NCBI GenBank assembly: GCA_946811185.2
Contig: OX328108.1
Coordinates: 34,346,493-34,410,492 of the forward strand
DNA from: Hippopus hippopus
Lineage: Eukaryota > Mollusca > Bivalvia > Cardiida > Cardiidae
DNA: 64,000 nucleotides
Direction of reading: 5' to 3'
Positions 1 to 10,784 of this stretch are shown here, piece after piece. A program made the translations under genes and the position numbers. Every line of letters starts with the position of its first letter. Within the stretch, counting starts at the first letter, position 1. A model generated the notes under the pieces. The model was not told the origin of the DNA. It did no database searches and saw only the letters and a program-made list of their open reading frames with translations.

Positions 1-697
1 ATTCTTGAAAATTAGTCAGAATGTTTGTCTTGATGATATCTCAGTTGAGTTCAAAAGTGGGTCATGTTGGGTCAACAACTAGGTCACTAGGTCAAATCTG
101 AGGAAAAACCTTGTGGATGCTCTAGAGGCCACATTTTCAGTCCAAAACCCTTGAAAGTTGGTCAGGATGTTTGTCTTGATGATATCTTGAGTGGGTTTGA
201 AAATGGGTCACATTGGATCAAGAACTAGGTCACCAGGTCAGATCTTTAAAATAGCTTATGTAGCTTTAGAGTCAACAATTTTGTCCAATACTTATGGAAA
301 TTAGTCAGAATGTTCTTTTTGATAATCAATATGATGAAATTGAAAATGGGTCACATTGGGTATAAACCTAGGTCACCATGTTAAATCTTGGAAAAACCTT
401 GTGTACACTGTAGAGGCCACATTTTCTGTCCAATACTTATGAAAGGTGGTCAGAACCTTTGCTTTGATAATATCTAACATGGGAAAATAAGCCATGTTTG
501 GCTCAAAAATAGGTCAGTGATGGGAATTCTAGAAAAAGCTTGTGTACAATCTAGAGGCCAAATTTTCACAACCTAGAGGCCATAATTATAATAGCTTGGT
601 AGAATGTTTGTCATAATATCTCGAAAGAAATTGAAAATTGGTCATGTTTGGTCAAAAGACTCGGGTGAGCGACTTCAGGGCCATCATGGCCCTCTTG
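1..697 (+). mobile_element. H2 element, 3' part with tandem core
   Basis: Five tandem units of about 146 bp are marked by TTGGTCAGAATGTTTGTCTT-like segments near 11, 157, 300, 445 and 596, with AGGTCACTAGGTCAAATCT between them. The right end is explicit: GGGTGAGCGACTTC, then a hairpin AGGGCCATCATGGCCCT (677-693) and CTTG before a T run. The left end lies outside the window. The architecture matches bivalve Helentron-associated (HINE/pearl-like) elements; that assignment is inference from structure. It has no coding capacity. Confidence 0.8.
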
Positions 698-746
698 TTT
701 TGAGAAAATGCCATCATCATTGTTGTATTAAAATTCTGTCATTTTC

Positions 747-1651
747 AGCTCCACTTGCCAAAGGCTAGCCAGCTCACATCATGGCCCAGTGTCTGAGCAT
801 GCATCTTTTGTGTGTGTTAGCTTTTATTTCAAACATCTTTTTCTCTGAAATTACCCATCTGATTTTGACAAAACTTTACAGAAATGATCCTATGATAGCC
901 CTCTCTAAAATTTGTCCAAAAAAAAAAATATTCCAGTAAATACGCTGGGTGCCATGGCAACTTGACCCAAAAATATTGAACATCTTTTACGATCCTCATG
1001 TCCAAGACCAGCCTGGTGCTCCGAATTTGGTTGGTAGCTGCATCCATGAATAGGCATTTACCAAAATTCTACAAAATGTAGCCCTGGGGTCAAAACTGGC
1101 CCTGCCCCAGGGTCAAAAGTTTTACATTGGCTTACATAGTGAAAACTTTAAATTCCTCTTGTTTCTAACCAAATTTGGCAAGTAGTTTTATCCAGTGAAC
1201 ACCTATCAAGATTGTAGCTCCAGGGTCAAAATTATCCCTGCCTCAGGGGTCACAAGTTTTGCATGGGTTAATATAATTGAAACTTCAAAAAACTTGTTTT
1301 TAAATGTAAAGCCTAGGCCTACTAAATTTGGCAGACCGACTTCTTCCGATTTATGTCTTTGTCAGTGCCAATTAAGCGCATGATACAAATATTTAACTCT
1401 TAACCACATGACAAAAATTTAGACTTGTCCAAATTAAAAGCATTTGCAGATGGCATTTTTTTTAAATATGGAATTTGTATTTGATAGGATAGAAAACTTT
1501 GTGGGAAAAGGAGAAAATGCTGGTTACCAGCATTTTCTCCTTTTCCCCCAGTGTTTTCAAAAGGCTCCTTCCTCACAGTCGTTAAACTTGGGATTATGTG
1601 TTAAAGGGTTAAAAGGCATTGTAGCAATTTATGGCCTTCACAGCCCTCTTG
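747..1651 (+). mobile_element. H1 element, diverged, interrupted by TTAA-1
   Basis: The 5' end AGCTCCACTTGCCAAAGGCTAG is a decayed version of the H1 hairpin. The body carries H1 core motifs (GGGTCACAAGTTTT, GCCATGGCAAC). The 3' end is a decayed AGTGGAGCGATAC stretch and hairpin ending CCCTCTTG at 1651. A TTAA-1 element (1393-1612) splits the 3' region. Confidence 0.75.
1393..1612 (+). mobile_element. TTAA-1 miniature element (family definition)
   Basis: TTAA lies at both ends (1393-1396, 1609-1612), followed inside by inverted CTCTTAACCA and TTAAAGGG (family form CCCTTTACCA/TGGTAAAGGG). The left arm holds GACTTGTCCAAATTGAAAG and GCAGATGAC-like motifs; I call a copy + when this arm is on the left. 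The centre is a palindrome, GGGAAAAGGAGAAAATGCTGG, then TTA and its complement. TTAA target duplication and CCC-starting ends are typical of piggyBac-type non-autonomous MITEs; that assignment is inference. There is no open frame of note. Confidence 0.85.
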
Positions 1652-1705
1652 TTTCAAAAGCCCTCTTCTACAAGGTTGGTAAAACACCAGATTGTTTATA
1701 AAAAG

Positions 1706-1920
1706 TTAACTCTTTCCTGACTGTAGACGACACCAGAGACTTTTGTGGACAGCATAGATCAAGATCAGACTGCACAGAACGTGTAGTCTTATCTTTGATC
1801 TACACCGAGTCCGCTACTTTATTTCATAATATTACAAAACTGTCTCTTCATCTTGTTTTGGAACTATGTTTGTAGCCATTGGAAAAGTGTATTTCATTTA
1901 TTTAGTAGTGAAAGAGTTAA
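1706..1920 (+). mobile_element. TTAA-2 miniature element, diverged
   Basis: TTAA lies at 1706-1709 and 1917-1920 with inverted CTCTTTCCTGACT / AGTAGTGAAAGAG. An off-centre palindrome contains AGATCAAGATCAGACTGC and its decayed complement GTAGTCTTATCTTTGATCTA. It resembles the cleaner copies at 62711-62914 and 21801-21999. Confidence 0.65.
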
Positions 1921-2049
1921 AGCCAATGTACAGACATGGCTATCCATGATGGTAAAGGCTAATTTGTCAAGCATGATGGATGTGCAACATGCAGGTTGTT
2001 ATGAGTAATTTAAGGCTTAGAGCCGCAAATAAATTAGATGTATAGCCCT

Positions 2050-2116
2050 CTGTACCAGACAGACAAGATTTTAGACTTGCTTAAATTCTAGGTATTTGCA
2101 GATGACATAATGATAA
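2050..2116 (+). mobile_element. TTAA-1 left-arm fragment
   Basis: Only the left arm is present (TACCAGACAGACAAGATTTTAG, GTATTTGCAGATGACA). It is cut where the next copy begins at 2117. Confidence 0.5.
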
Positions 2117-3673
2117 TTAACCCTTTACCACATGATTCTGAGTTTTAAGGACCTAAGAAAGAGACCCGATGAAAACATTGCGGGAAAAGGAGAAAATTCT
2201 GGTAACCAGTATTTTCTCCTTTTACCACAATGTTTTTAGCTCTACTGGCTGAAAGCCAGCAGGCTTGGTGCGTCTGTGCATCCGACCGTCCGCCCGTGTG
2301 TGCGTTAACTTTTATTTCAAATATCTTCTCTGAAACTACCCATCCAATTTTGATGAAACTTCACAGAAATGATCCTGCCATGGTCCTATTCAGAATTTCT
2401 TGAAAGAATTTGATTCTTTCAAAAACTCTGGTTGCCATGGCAACAAAACTAAAAAATATTGAAAAATCTTTGAAAATCTTCTTGTCTGAAACCTTAAGAC
2501 CCTGGGCTGCCAAATTTGGCATGTAGCTTTATATAATAGACCTCTACCAAGTTTATTCAAATTCTAGCTCTGGGGTCAAAATTGGCCCTGCTCTGGTCAC
2601 AAGTTTTACATGGACTTATATAATGAAAACTTTAGAAAACTTCCTGTACCTAGATGTAGGCCCAGGGCTACCAAATTTGGCATGTAGCTTTATCTAATGG
2701 ATCTATACCAAGTTTCTTAAAATTCTAGCCCTGGGGTCAGAATTGGCCCCACCCTGGGGGTCACAAGTTTTACATGGGCTTATGTAGTGAAAACTTCAGA
2801 AATCTTCCTGTACCTAGCCGTGAGGCCTAGGACTACCATATTCTGCATGTAGATTTATCTAGTGGGTCTCTAGCAAGAGTGCCCGAATTATAGCCCTGGG
2901 GTCAAATTTGACCCTGCCCTTGGAAAGGGGGAGGCACAACTTTTACATGGGCTTACATAGGTAAAATTTTATAAATTATCTCGTACCTAGCCATAAGGCC
3001 TAGGGCTACCAAATTTTGCATATAGCTTTATGTAATAGACCTCTACCAAGTTTTTTTTTCAAATTATAGCCCTGGGATTGAAATTGGCCCCATCCCGGGG
3101 GCCATAAGTTTTATATGGGCTTACATTGTAAAAACTTAAGAAATCTTCCTGTACCTAGCCATAAGGCCTAGGGCTACTAAATTTTGCATGTAGCTTTATC
3201 TAGTGGGGGTCTTCCAAGAAGGCCAATATTATAGCCCTGGGATAAAGTTCGGTCCCACCCCAAGGGTCACAAGTTTTACTTGGGTTTATAAAGTTAAAAC
3301 TTTAGAAATTATCTTGGTGCTTGTCATAACACCTAAGTATGGGTATGGGGCTTCATCTTGTGGACCTCTACCAGGATTCAAGTAATTATAGCTCTGTAGT
3401 CAACAACTGCTTTGCCCTGTGGTCATAACTTTCTCGTAGGATTTTATGAGAAAATTTGGTATGTCTTCTAGTTAAAAACCAGTTGGCCAAGTATTGTAAT
3501 GTTTGGCGTATAGGGTTTTTACTTATTAGCCAGTGGAGCGATACAGGGCCATCATGGCCCTCTTGTTTACTCAATCCAAGTCAGGTTTCATTATTTGAAC
3601 AATCTTTGATTAATCCTCTGCAAATCCTTAAATGTGGACTAGTCTAAAACATTGTTGTTTGGTAAAGAGTTAA
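2117..3673 (-). mobile_element. TTAA-1 element split by an H1 element
   Basis: The left part (2117-2237) starts TTAACCCTTTACCACATG and runs to CCACAATGTTTT. The right part (3566-3673) resumes with the expected arm (TCATTATTTGAAC, GGACTAGTCTAAAA) and ends GGTAAAGAGTTAA. The two halves join into a normal copy once 2238-3565 is removed, so the H1 element arrived later. Confidence 0.85.
2238..3565 (+). mobile_element. H1 element, complete, about 1.33 kb
   Basis: It starts AGCTCCACTGGCTGAAAGCCAG (5' hairpin), followed by a GTCC/GTGTGC microsatellite and a conserved GTTGCCATGGCAAC block. Then come five to six tandem core units near 2509, 2669, 2834, 3007 and 3175, each marked by TACCAAATTTTGCATGTAGC, with a period of 160-173 bp. 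The end is GCCAGTGGAGCGATAC, hairpin AGGGCCATCATGGCCCT and CTTG. CTCCACTGGC and GCCAGTGGAG form subterminal inverted repeats. Insertion within a T run fits Helentron behaviour. Confidence 0.85.
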
Positions 3674-3783
3674 ATGTTGCTCAAATGATGGGATTTACCT
3701 GTATCTCCTCTTCCCACAATGTTTTCAATAGCTGTTTCTTCCTGGATGGTTGAAACTTAAGGGCTTGTTTGGTAGAGGGTTAA
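3670..3783 (+). mobile_element. TTAA-1 partial copy lacking its left arm
   Basis: It shares TTAA 3670-3673 with the preceding copy and contains only ATGTTGCTCAAATGATGG and the 3' half, ending GGTAGAGGGTTAA. Confidence 0.6.
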
Positions 3784-3894
3784 CAACCTAGCATTAGTGC
3801 AATTGACTTCTTCCTTTACAAGAGACATGCTGGAGACTACTGTTATAGCAAAGGATTCCAGTGAAAACTTCATTCTTTCCCTATTAATGTTATT

Positions 3895-4121
3895 CTTACC
3901 TCTTCACCACAATCCCAAGGTTTAATAACCCTGAAGAAGAAGCCTTTTTAAAACAAAAATGGGGGAAAAGTAGAAAGTGGTTGTAACTAGCATTTTTCCT
4001 TTCCCTGCAATGTTTTCTACCCTATCAAAGTTAAATTACATCATTTTAACATTTGAATTGTGGTCTCCAAATACTTTCAATTTGGACCAGTCTATGTTTT
4101 GCTGGTGTATTAAAGAGTGAA
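3895..4121 (-). mobile_element. TTAA-1 element, decayed ends
   Basis: It has CACCACAATCCC and ACCCTGAAGAAGAAGCC on the left, a decayed palindrome GGGGGAAAAGTAGAAAG, and CAATTTGGACCAGTCTA on the right. Neither flanking TTAA is intact. Confidence 0.7.
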
Positions 4122-4162
4122 AGCAAAAAATTTTAAATAACTTCATTCTTTCATTGCTAATC

Positions 4163-4394
4163 CTGACTCTTTGTCACACAACAAACATTTTTAGACTTGT
4201 CCAATATCAAAGCATTTTGCAGACAACAAATTATAGGTAGCTGAAAGTGAGAGATTTGTCTTTGAAACGATCGAAAACATTGTGGGAAAAGGAGAAAATG
4301 ATGGTCACCAGCATTTTCTCCTTTTCCCACAATGTTTCTGAAAGTTTTCTCTGTTTGGGTTGTTAAAAGTTGGGATTATGTTGTAAAAAGTTAA
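4163..4394 (+). mobile_element. TTAA-1 element, full length
   Basis: Both arms and the palindrome are nearly intact (GGAGAAAATGATGGTCACCA). The right TTAA is intact at 4391-4394; the left is CTGA. Confidence 0.8.
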
Positions 4395-4424
4395 ATGGTG
4401 TTATATAATTATGTTACAATTATG

Positions 4425-4469
4425 TTCTACATCAAGATCAGACTACAGTGTGTGCATGCAGTCTGATCT
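4425..4469. mobile_element. TTAA-2 palindrome fragment
   Basis: ATCAAGATCAGACTACAG and GCAGTCTGATCTT form the TTAA-2 inverted arms. The fragment is cut exactly where the TTAA-1 copy at 4470 starts. Confidence 0.55.
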
Positions 4470-4693
4470 TTAACCCTTTACTACACAATGCAGAATTCTG
4501 ACGACCTTGGGAAAGGATGCTTTTGAAAACATTTGGAAAAAGGAGAGAATGCTGGTAACCAGCAATTTCTCCTTTCCCCATAATGTTTTCTTTGAAAGAC
4601 AAATTGTATGAATTTAGCCCCATTCATTTTAACTTGTCTGCAAATTCTCCCAATTTTGACAAGTTAGATTATTGCCATTTTGTAAAGAGTGCA
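4470..4693 (-). mobile_element. TTAA-1 element
   Basis: The left TTAA is intact. ACGACCTTGGGAAAGGATGC, the palindrome GGAGAGAATGCTGGTAACC and a right arm with CAATTTTGACAAG follow. It ends in TAAAGAGTGCAG with no right TTAA. Confidence 0.8.
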
Positions 4694-4849
4694 GTGCCTA
4701 TAATATGCAAAGACACTGGATTCTGTAGGAATTTGAGAAATATTTAAAATTTAAGTTGCAATCATTTATTTTAGTAGCATCTGAAATTTGATTTTTTTAT
4801 TTTCCCTTTTTTCTAGTGATTTGATTTACTAATATGAGTCAGTCCTCGT

Positions 4850-5083
4850 TTGACTCTTTACCAAACCACCAAGTTTTAGACTTGTCCAAATTGAAGGCAA
4901 GACTGCAGACAACTGACTGATTGTTGCACAAAGTAGGAAACTTTTTCTTCCAAAGGGTAGGAAACATTATGGGAAAAGGAGGAAATGCTGGTTTGGAGCA
5001 TTTTCTCCTTTTCATTAATGTTTTCATGAGTCCCTTGATTCTTGCAGGTTGTTAAAACTCAGAATTTTGTTGTGAAGGTTTAA
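4850..5083 (+). mobile_element. TTAA-1 element
   Basis: TTGACTCTTTACCAAACCAC at the left, a palindrome with a damaged centre (GCTGGTTTGGAGC), and a decayed right end GTGAAGGTTTAA. Confidence 0.8.
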
Positions 5084-5516
5084 TAGTAAATACACGGGAA
5101 AACTGATGAAATGGAATAGTTATTCTGCTTTTATGAAGTGAAAATTGAATTTTTTTCCATGAACATAAAAAACCTTTAATGAGTTATATTGTTGATTTGA
5201 AAAAATGAAATTTTGCCATTAATGTGAAAAATAACCTAATTTAACTCTTAACCATTCAGAATAATTTTGGATGCAAAAATTACCACTTCTCATAAAGCTG
5301 AAAAAGGTATGAAGAGGTTTTGCAGTTGTTTGGAAAATGAAAAGTAACAGTTTCCTGGTTAATTCTGTGCCATACTCCTGAGTTTCAATTCAGTTTAAAT
5401 CATTTCTTTAATCCATACATATTAGACCTCTGGCCCATTATACAAACAATGCAAAAATCAAAAACCCTCTGGAGTGTGCCATGTCTGCAATACATAAATA
5501 TATTTAGAAAATATAC
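5084..5516. other. Unassigned AT-rich stretch
   Basis: Nothing coding is seen. TTAATTCTGTGCCATACTCC at 5358-5377 resembles a TTAA-1 left arm and may belong to the copy that resumes at 5517, with an unrelated insert of about 130 bp between them. Confidence 0.4.
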
Positions 5517-5715
5517 TGACAGACCCTGAAGAAAAAGCCTTTTGAAACCTTTGTGGTAAAAAGAGAAAATGCTCATAACCAGCATTTTCCCCTTTTTCCC
5601 CACAATGTTTTCTTCCATCCTGAATCAATTTTTAATATTTGAGTCATGTTTATTTCATCTGCAGGTGCTTTGAATTTGGACAAGTCTAAAATTTTGTTAT
5701 TTTGTATAGACTTAA
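5517..5715 (-). mobile_element. TTAA-1 element, left end missing or displaced
   Basis: It begins GACCCTGAAGAAAAAGCC, has a palindrome AGAGAAAATGCTCATAACC, and ends with TTTGGACAAGTCTAAAATTT and a decayed TTAA. Confidence 0.75.
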
Positions 5716-5838
5716 AAAAAGACATTTTGCTGCTTTTCATTACATGTTTTTTCACAAGATCAACTGCAGGGGTGTGAAAATGTTGTATTTGTACAGTGAT
5801 TGGGTGTAATAGGGCAGAAATGAACGTAAAAATTTTCT

Positions 5839-6069
5839 TTTCACTCTTTTGCCAGACAACAAAATTTTAGACTTAAGACTTGAAAATGTTTTGTAGATAT
5901 ACTTTTATTGACTGTGGGTCAAATGACAAGTTTTGTTTTTGCAAGAATAGGAAACTTTGTGGGAAGAGGACAAAATGCTGATTTCCTGCATTTTCTTGTT
6001 TTTCCCACAGCGTTTTTAATACAGTTTTTCTTCAGGAGTTTTTAGCAGGGATTGTTTGGTAAAGATGAA
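5839..6069 (+). mobile_element. TTAA-1 element, diverged
   Basis: GCCAGACAACAAAATTTTAG at the left, a decayed palindrome (GGGAAGAGGACAAAATGCTG), and GGGATTGTTTGGTAAAGATG at the right. Confidence 0.7.
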
Positions 6070-6257
6070 ATATGAACTGGAAAGTAGTAAATGAGAAATT
6101 AATAGGAAGTTCAAAGATATCTTTGGGCTGATTTACTACAATTTTCCATTTCTCCCATTTCCTGTATAAACTTCATTGCAGCAGACCAATGAAGACAATT
6201 ATTGTTCTCAACATTCATGAAGGTTCGATATTGGAATACAATACAAAGCATCTTGGT

Positions 6258-6490
6258 TTTACTCTTTACCAAACCACGCAATTTTTAGACTTGTCCAAAT
6301 TGAAAGGATTTGCAGATGACAAAAAAACTGTGACTCGTAAAGTGAAATTTGTTTTTGGTTTGAAGGTTAGAAAATATTGTGGGAAAAGGAGAAAATGCTG
6401 GTTACCAGCATTTTCTCCTTTTCCCATAATGTTTTCAAGAGCCTTCCATGTCAAGGTCATTAAAACTCGCAATTGTGTGATAAAGAGTAA
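6258..6490 (+). mobile_element. TTAA-1 element, strong palindrome
   Basis: The left arm ACTCTTTACCAAACCACGC and an intact central palindrome (6376-6430) are clear. The right end is GATAAAGAGTAAC. An open frame of about 127 codons crosses it but is only the repeat read through. Confidence 0.85.
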
Positions 6491-6635
6491 CGGGAGAAAA
6501 TGCTTTTACACAGAAATTTTTCCTTTTGCCAAATTGGGTTTGGAAGTAGTCTGCTGCAAATGGAAAAGATAGACTGCAGACAATAATGTGTTCAAAATAT
6601 ATTTCAATCTGGTTACAGATTATAATTCAAGGAAA

Positions 6636-6860
6636 TTAACCGTTTACCACACAATCCCAACTTTTCACGACCTTGAAAAATAAGGCTATAATACTATGGG
6701 AAAAGGAGAAATTGCAGGCATTCAGTATTTTCTCCTTTCTCCACAATGTTTTCCAACCTGTCAAAGACAGAAATCATTTGATCTACAATTATTTAATTTT
6801 GTTGTCTGCAAATGTTTTCAGTTTCAATGAGTTTTAAACTTTGTCATTTTGTATAGATTT
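6636..6860 (-). mobile_element. TTAA-1 element
   Basis: TTAACCGTTTACCACACAATC, a palindrome with several mismatches, and a right arm with TTGTTGTCTGCAAATG. The right end is eroded. Confidence 0.75.
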
Positions 6861-7286
6861 TATGCAACAAACTTACTGTATTATATGTGTAAATCTTTAC
6901 ATGGGTCCTGCTGATATTTTATGCACAGGATTGGCAGTCCAGTGGTCCAGGGTTTGATACTCATTTTAGGCGTTGGATTTTTGTGTTTGAGTGTCCTCTG
7001 GTAAGATGCTTTAGAATCCTAGCCTTGTAATGGTGAAACCCAGGATACATGAATGAATGAGCTATCATTCCAATATGACTGAAATAATGTTTAAAGTGAC
7101 ATGGTCTACCCTCAAACCCTGTCGTCTAAAACCTCGTAGACTCAGATCATTTGACACAAAACTTTGCATCTGATCTGGGATCTACTCTATTTTTAAAATG
7201 TAACACTTGGGTTTTTCCTACACAAAAATAATCCTCAAGGTTAGGTTAGAGAATTAAATTTTAGAAGTCTCAATTGGATTTGTTAC
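6861..7286. other. Unassigned stretch, possible SINE remnant
   Basis: CAGGGTTTGATACTC near 6957 resembles a pol III B box, but no convincing A box precedes it. No coding signal is seen. Confidence 0.3.
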
Positions 7287-7502
7287 TTACACTTTTACTT
7301 GACAATAAATGTTTAGACTTGTCCAAATTGAAAGCTATTTTTAGACAGCAAAGTGAATATAACTTAAATCATTGGATTCATCGCAAAAGGGTGTTGTTAA
7401 AGGAGAAAATGCTGCTTATCAGTCTTTCCTCATTCTCCCGCAGTGTTTTCAAAAGCTGTCTCACAAGGGTCATTAAAATTCTGAATAGATAGGTGAAGAG
7501 TC
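7287..7502 (+). mobile_element. TTAA-1 element, diverged
   Basis: GTTTAGACTTGTCCAAATTG and a palindrome with a decayed right half (GCTGCTTATCAGTCTTTCC). Both ends are eroded. Confidence 0.7.
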
Positions 7503-7670
7503 TAATTCATGAAGATATAGAGCTAGAGTAATAAAGAAATGGAAAATAGGCTCATAAAGTTTTATTGATCAGATTTTTCAATTAAACTCTGTCTTTTGAA
7601 GTTATGAATGAGTAAATATTTGTACAATATTGGCACAGTTTATCTGTTTAGCAGGCTGTCCAGGGTCTCT

Positions 7671-7933
7671 CTCTGTCTTTCCAACATCAGAAAAAAATTT
7701 AAACTTGTCAAGAAATGTATTCATTTTTTAGATTAAAAATCAAAGTTGGCAGCATTTGCAGACGACAAATTAAATTTGCTTTAAATGATAGAATTTGTAA
7801 TTAAAAGAGTAGAAAACATTTTGGGAAAAGGAGAAAATGCTGGTTACCAGCATTTTCTCCTTTTCCCAAAAGTTTTTCAAAAGCCTTCTTCCACAAGGTC
7901 TTTAAAACTCGGGATTGTGTGGTAAAGGGTTAA
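7671..7933 (+). mobile_element. TTAA-1 element with covarying palindrome arms
   Basis: The centre is intact. The outer stem reads CATTTTGGG on the left and CCCAAAAG on the right, so a change from the family CATTGTGGG occurs on both arms. The left arm holds an extra stretch of about 35 bp. The right TTAA is at 7930-7933. Confidence 0.8.
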
Positions 7934-8263
7934 ATGGCTAGAATATATTATGGGAAAAGGAGAAAATGCTTATTACCAGCTTTTTTTTCCCATTTCACAA
8001 TACTTTCAAATACATTCTCTTTGATGGTGGTGAAAACAGGATTTTCCTGCCCTTGAATGCTTTTAATAGGGATGGATCTCAAATTTTGTCCAAATTTTGG
8101 ATTTGTCCATTTTTAAAAGTCTTTGGATGACAAATTGAATGTTGCTCTTTTGGTAGAATTGGTTTTCTGAATGGCGCAAAACTTTCTTTTTTCCTCGATG
8201 TTTTCAAAGGACTCCCATTTTAGGTTAGTAAAAAGAGGAGATAGTGTGTACAATGGTTATTAA
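7930..8263 (+). mobile_element. Two partial TTAA-1 copies in series
   Basis: 7930-8045 shares its TTAA with the previous copy and starts directly at the pre-palindrome segment (TAGAATATATTATGGGAAAAG). 8080-8263 is a diverged second copy with GGATTTGTCC and GTTTTCAAAGGACTCCC, ending at TTAA 8260-8263. Confidence 0.6.
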
Positions 8264-8492
8264 CTCTTTACCAAACAATGAAATTTAGAACTTCTCCAAA
8301 TTCAAAGTATTTCCAGACAACAAATTGAAGATGGCTCAAATGACAGACTCCGTACTTGATAGGGTGGAAAACATTTGGGGAAAAGTAGAAAATACTGGCC
8401 AATAGCATTTACTCCTTTTCCCACAATGTTTTTAATAGCTAAAATTGTCCATTAGGGTCGTTAAAAGTCGTGATTGTGTTGTAAAGGGCTAA
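8260..8492 (+). mobile_element. TTAA-1 element
   Basis: It shares TTAA 8260-8263 with the copy before it. CTCTTTACCAAACAATG, a decayed palindrome (AGTAGAAAATACTGGCC) and GTAAAGGGCTAA follow. This closes a chain of elements running from 7671. Confidence 0.8.
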
Positions 8493-8660
8493 ATGAGAAT
8501 TGTGTTGTAACCAATGTATTATATGAATAACTGCGTGATGACATTGCATGTAATTGTCGTAACAGGTAAGGTCATCAAGTTGAATATAAAGATGCACAGG
8601 AATTATTATGGTGTGTATTTTTAACTTATTTATGCACTTGTTACGTGCACGCAGATTGTC

Positions 8661-8935
8661 AGCTGAGCTGTTTTCAAAGAAAATGTTGAGGTATTGTCAT
8701 AGCCATTTCGTCATCTTCATCATCATCTGTCTGTGCTGTTGTTGTTTTCATGCAAAAACTTTTACATTTCATAATATCTCTCATGTCCAAAGGGGAACCC
8801 ATACAACAGATGCGGGTAACTATTAAGATATGTTGTGCCGTTATGCCTCTTTCTTGACTTAAAATTTTCATTGAAATAAATCTATTTCTTAAAGCAACTG
8901 CAGCCGAACATTGCCACCAGCATGCCATGCTCTTG
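8661..8935 (+). mobile_element. H3 element, about 275 bp
   Basis: It starts AGCTGAGCTGTTTTCAAAGA and ends GCAGCCGAACATTGCCACC, hairpin AGCATGCCATGCT, then CTTG and T. AGCTCGGCTG/CAGCCGAGC are the family's subterminal inverted repeats, clearer in the copy at 26281. It holds one copy of the core segment ACATTTCATAATATCTCT. Confidence 0.7.
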
Positions 8936-9019
8936 TTACTTTAATTCAACTGTAGTTTGATGGCCATACGATATACACTTATAATTCTACCTGTGTTAAG
9001 CAGCCACCTGTATTAATTA

Positions 9020-9226
9020 GTTAAGAAAGGGACATAAGTTGAGACCTGTTCAATTCGGAATAATTCAGACGACAAATCAAATGTGGTTTAAATGCTAGAA
9101 TTTGTGTTTGAAAGGGTAGAAAATGTTATGAGAAATGGAGGAAATATTGGTGACCAGCATTTTGTTGTTTTCAAACAATGTGTTCAAAAGTCTTCTTTAA
9201 ACTCAGGATTTTATTGTAAGGTCTAG
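9020..9226 (+). mobile_element. TTAA-1 element, diverged
   Basis: ATTCAGACGACAAATC and AATGTGGTTTAAATG, then a decayed palindrome (GGAGGAAATATTGGTGACC). The flanks on both sides carry a similar CTGTGTTAARCARCCACCTGT motif (about 8990 and 9255), so it may sit inside another repeat. Confidence 0.65.
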
Positions 9227-9424
9227 CAACCATCTTTGTTTAGCAACAGTTATCTGTGTTAAACAACCACCTGTCCTAAGAGGTTAGTTTTGTTTATTTC
9301 TCAGGATTGAGGCATTAACCATTGCCAAATAAACCCAACAGACATTTTCGCCATAGAAATCTGAACCATTGAATTACATTTCAAGGTTGCTGTTATCCAG
9401 AATGTTTCAGCAAAGGGCACATAC

Positions 9425-9675
9425 GGCTTGCAACACGCAAAAAGGGGCATTCGGACATTTGCATAAAGTGTTGTCTCGGATCAGCCTGTGCAGTCCGCGC
9501 AGGCTAATCCGAGACGGCACTTTACGACTACATTAGAGTTTGTGCTACAGTAGACTTGTGCAAAACTGAAAATTACATAAAAACGGAAAGTGTCGTTTCG
9601 GATTAGCCTGCGCGGGCTGATCCGAGATGACACTTTACGCAAATGCTCGAATACCCCTTTTTGTGTGTTGCAGGC
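9425..9675. mobile_element. FB1 foldback element, about 250 bp
   Basis: The outer about 100 bp at each end are inverted copies: GCAACACGCAAAAAGGGGC left against the complement of CCCCTTTTTGTGTGTTGC right. Each arm holds its own inner stem (GGATCAGCCTGTGCAG / CGCAGGCTAATCC). It is more GC- and CpG-rich than its surroundings. Confidence 0.8.
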
Positions 9676-9770
9676 CACATTGTACAGTCTGATCTTATTC
9701 TACACTGACAGCAAAGCTAAAAACACTTAAGCAAGAATATATCTTGGTATTTATTTTTACTGACTGAAAA

Positions 9771-9980
9771 TTAAGTCTTTACCAAATAATAAAACTAATG
9801 GCTTTTCCATGACAAATTCAGTCTAACTCAAAAATAATCACTTTTTTTGAAACAGTGGAAAAATTGAGGGAAAAGGAGAAAATGCTGGTTACCAGCATTT
9901 TCACCTTTTCCCTCAGTGTTTTCACAAGCCTTTTTTTCCACAATGTCAACAAAACTGGGGATTGTTTGGTAAAGGTTTAA
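9771..9980 (+). mobile_element. TTAA-1 element with covarying arms
   Basis: TTAA is intact at both ends. The outer stem reads TTGAGGGAAAAGG left and CCTTTTCCCTCAG right, the same departure from GTGGG on both arms. The left arm is shortened. Confidence 0.85.
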
Positions 9981-10119
9981 TGTCTTTTTTGTTTACTTGG
10001 TACATAAGGGGTTATAGTAAAGTTTTTATGTCCAACTTGGGATGCCATGTCAATGTTTGATAAATTGATTTGGAGGGGATGAGCCGTAAAATCACTTGTC
10101 TTTGTGCCCTGTATTTATC

Positions 10120-10480
10120 TACAAAAATACCTCTATTATTTACAATGTCAGCTTTTCTTATTGCTGCATTTTAAGTTAAGTATATACCCTTTCCTTTACT
10201 TACACACTTTCTGGGAATGCATGTGACTGCTAATTAATGGTTTTTGAAAGGGGGAAAAAATAGTTCTACAAAATTCGCTTTTTATGTACAGAAATACCTT
10301 TATTATTGATCATGGCAGCTTTTCTTATTGCTCCATTTTGACGATAAATTCAAACCCTTTTCTTTGAGGCTGCATTTGAAATTGAAATTCATTATGGATC
10401 CTGCTGTTGATCATAAAAGTACCTCTTTTTTTCCTCAGTTCTGGCTTTATTTATTGGCACATTATAAAGATAGTTTGCCA
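10120..10480. repeat. Short tandem array, period about 158 bp
   Basis: TACCTCTATTATTTACAATG..GCAGCTTTTCTTATTGC-like segments occur near 10128 and 10286 and, more decayed, near 10410. No H-type ends were found around it. 10595-10690 resembles 23090-23180, probably a shared SINE tail. Confidence 0.5.
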
Positions 10481-10784
10481 AGCCAGGTGGCTTATTTGGA
10501 AACAGGTAGGCTTCATAATCCTGGGGGTTTATGGAAAACTCTTTTGGAGGATTGGTACTAGTCAGTACCACAAGATTCAATCCCAGTTCACTGCTTTGTT
10601 TGGATGTTAATGTGGTAAAGCAGCCAGTTGCTTTGAAAGAGTGTTGTGTGAAGAAACTGAAGGAGGGCATGGAAACGTTTAAAAGAAATAGCTCTTTTGA
10701 CAAGTTACCCTCTTAACACTCCTCTGAAACTTAGACAGATCTTTATCTTATAGGCATGACAAATCAGGACACTCTTTCACTATT

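Noticed and set aside
6189..6572. Open frame of 127 codons (+)
   Set aside because: It runs through a complete TTAA-1 element including the palindrome; no start context, splice sites or domain.
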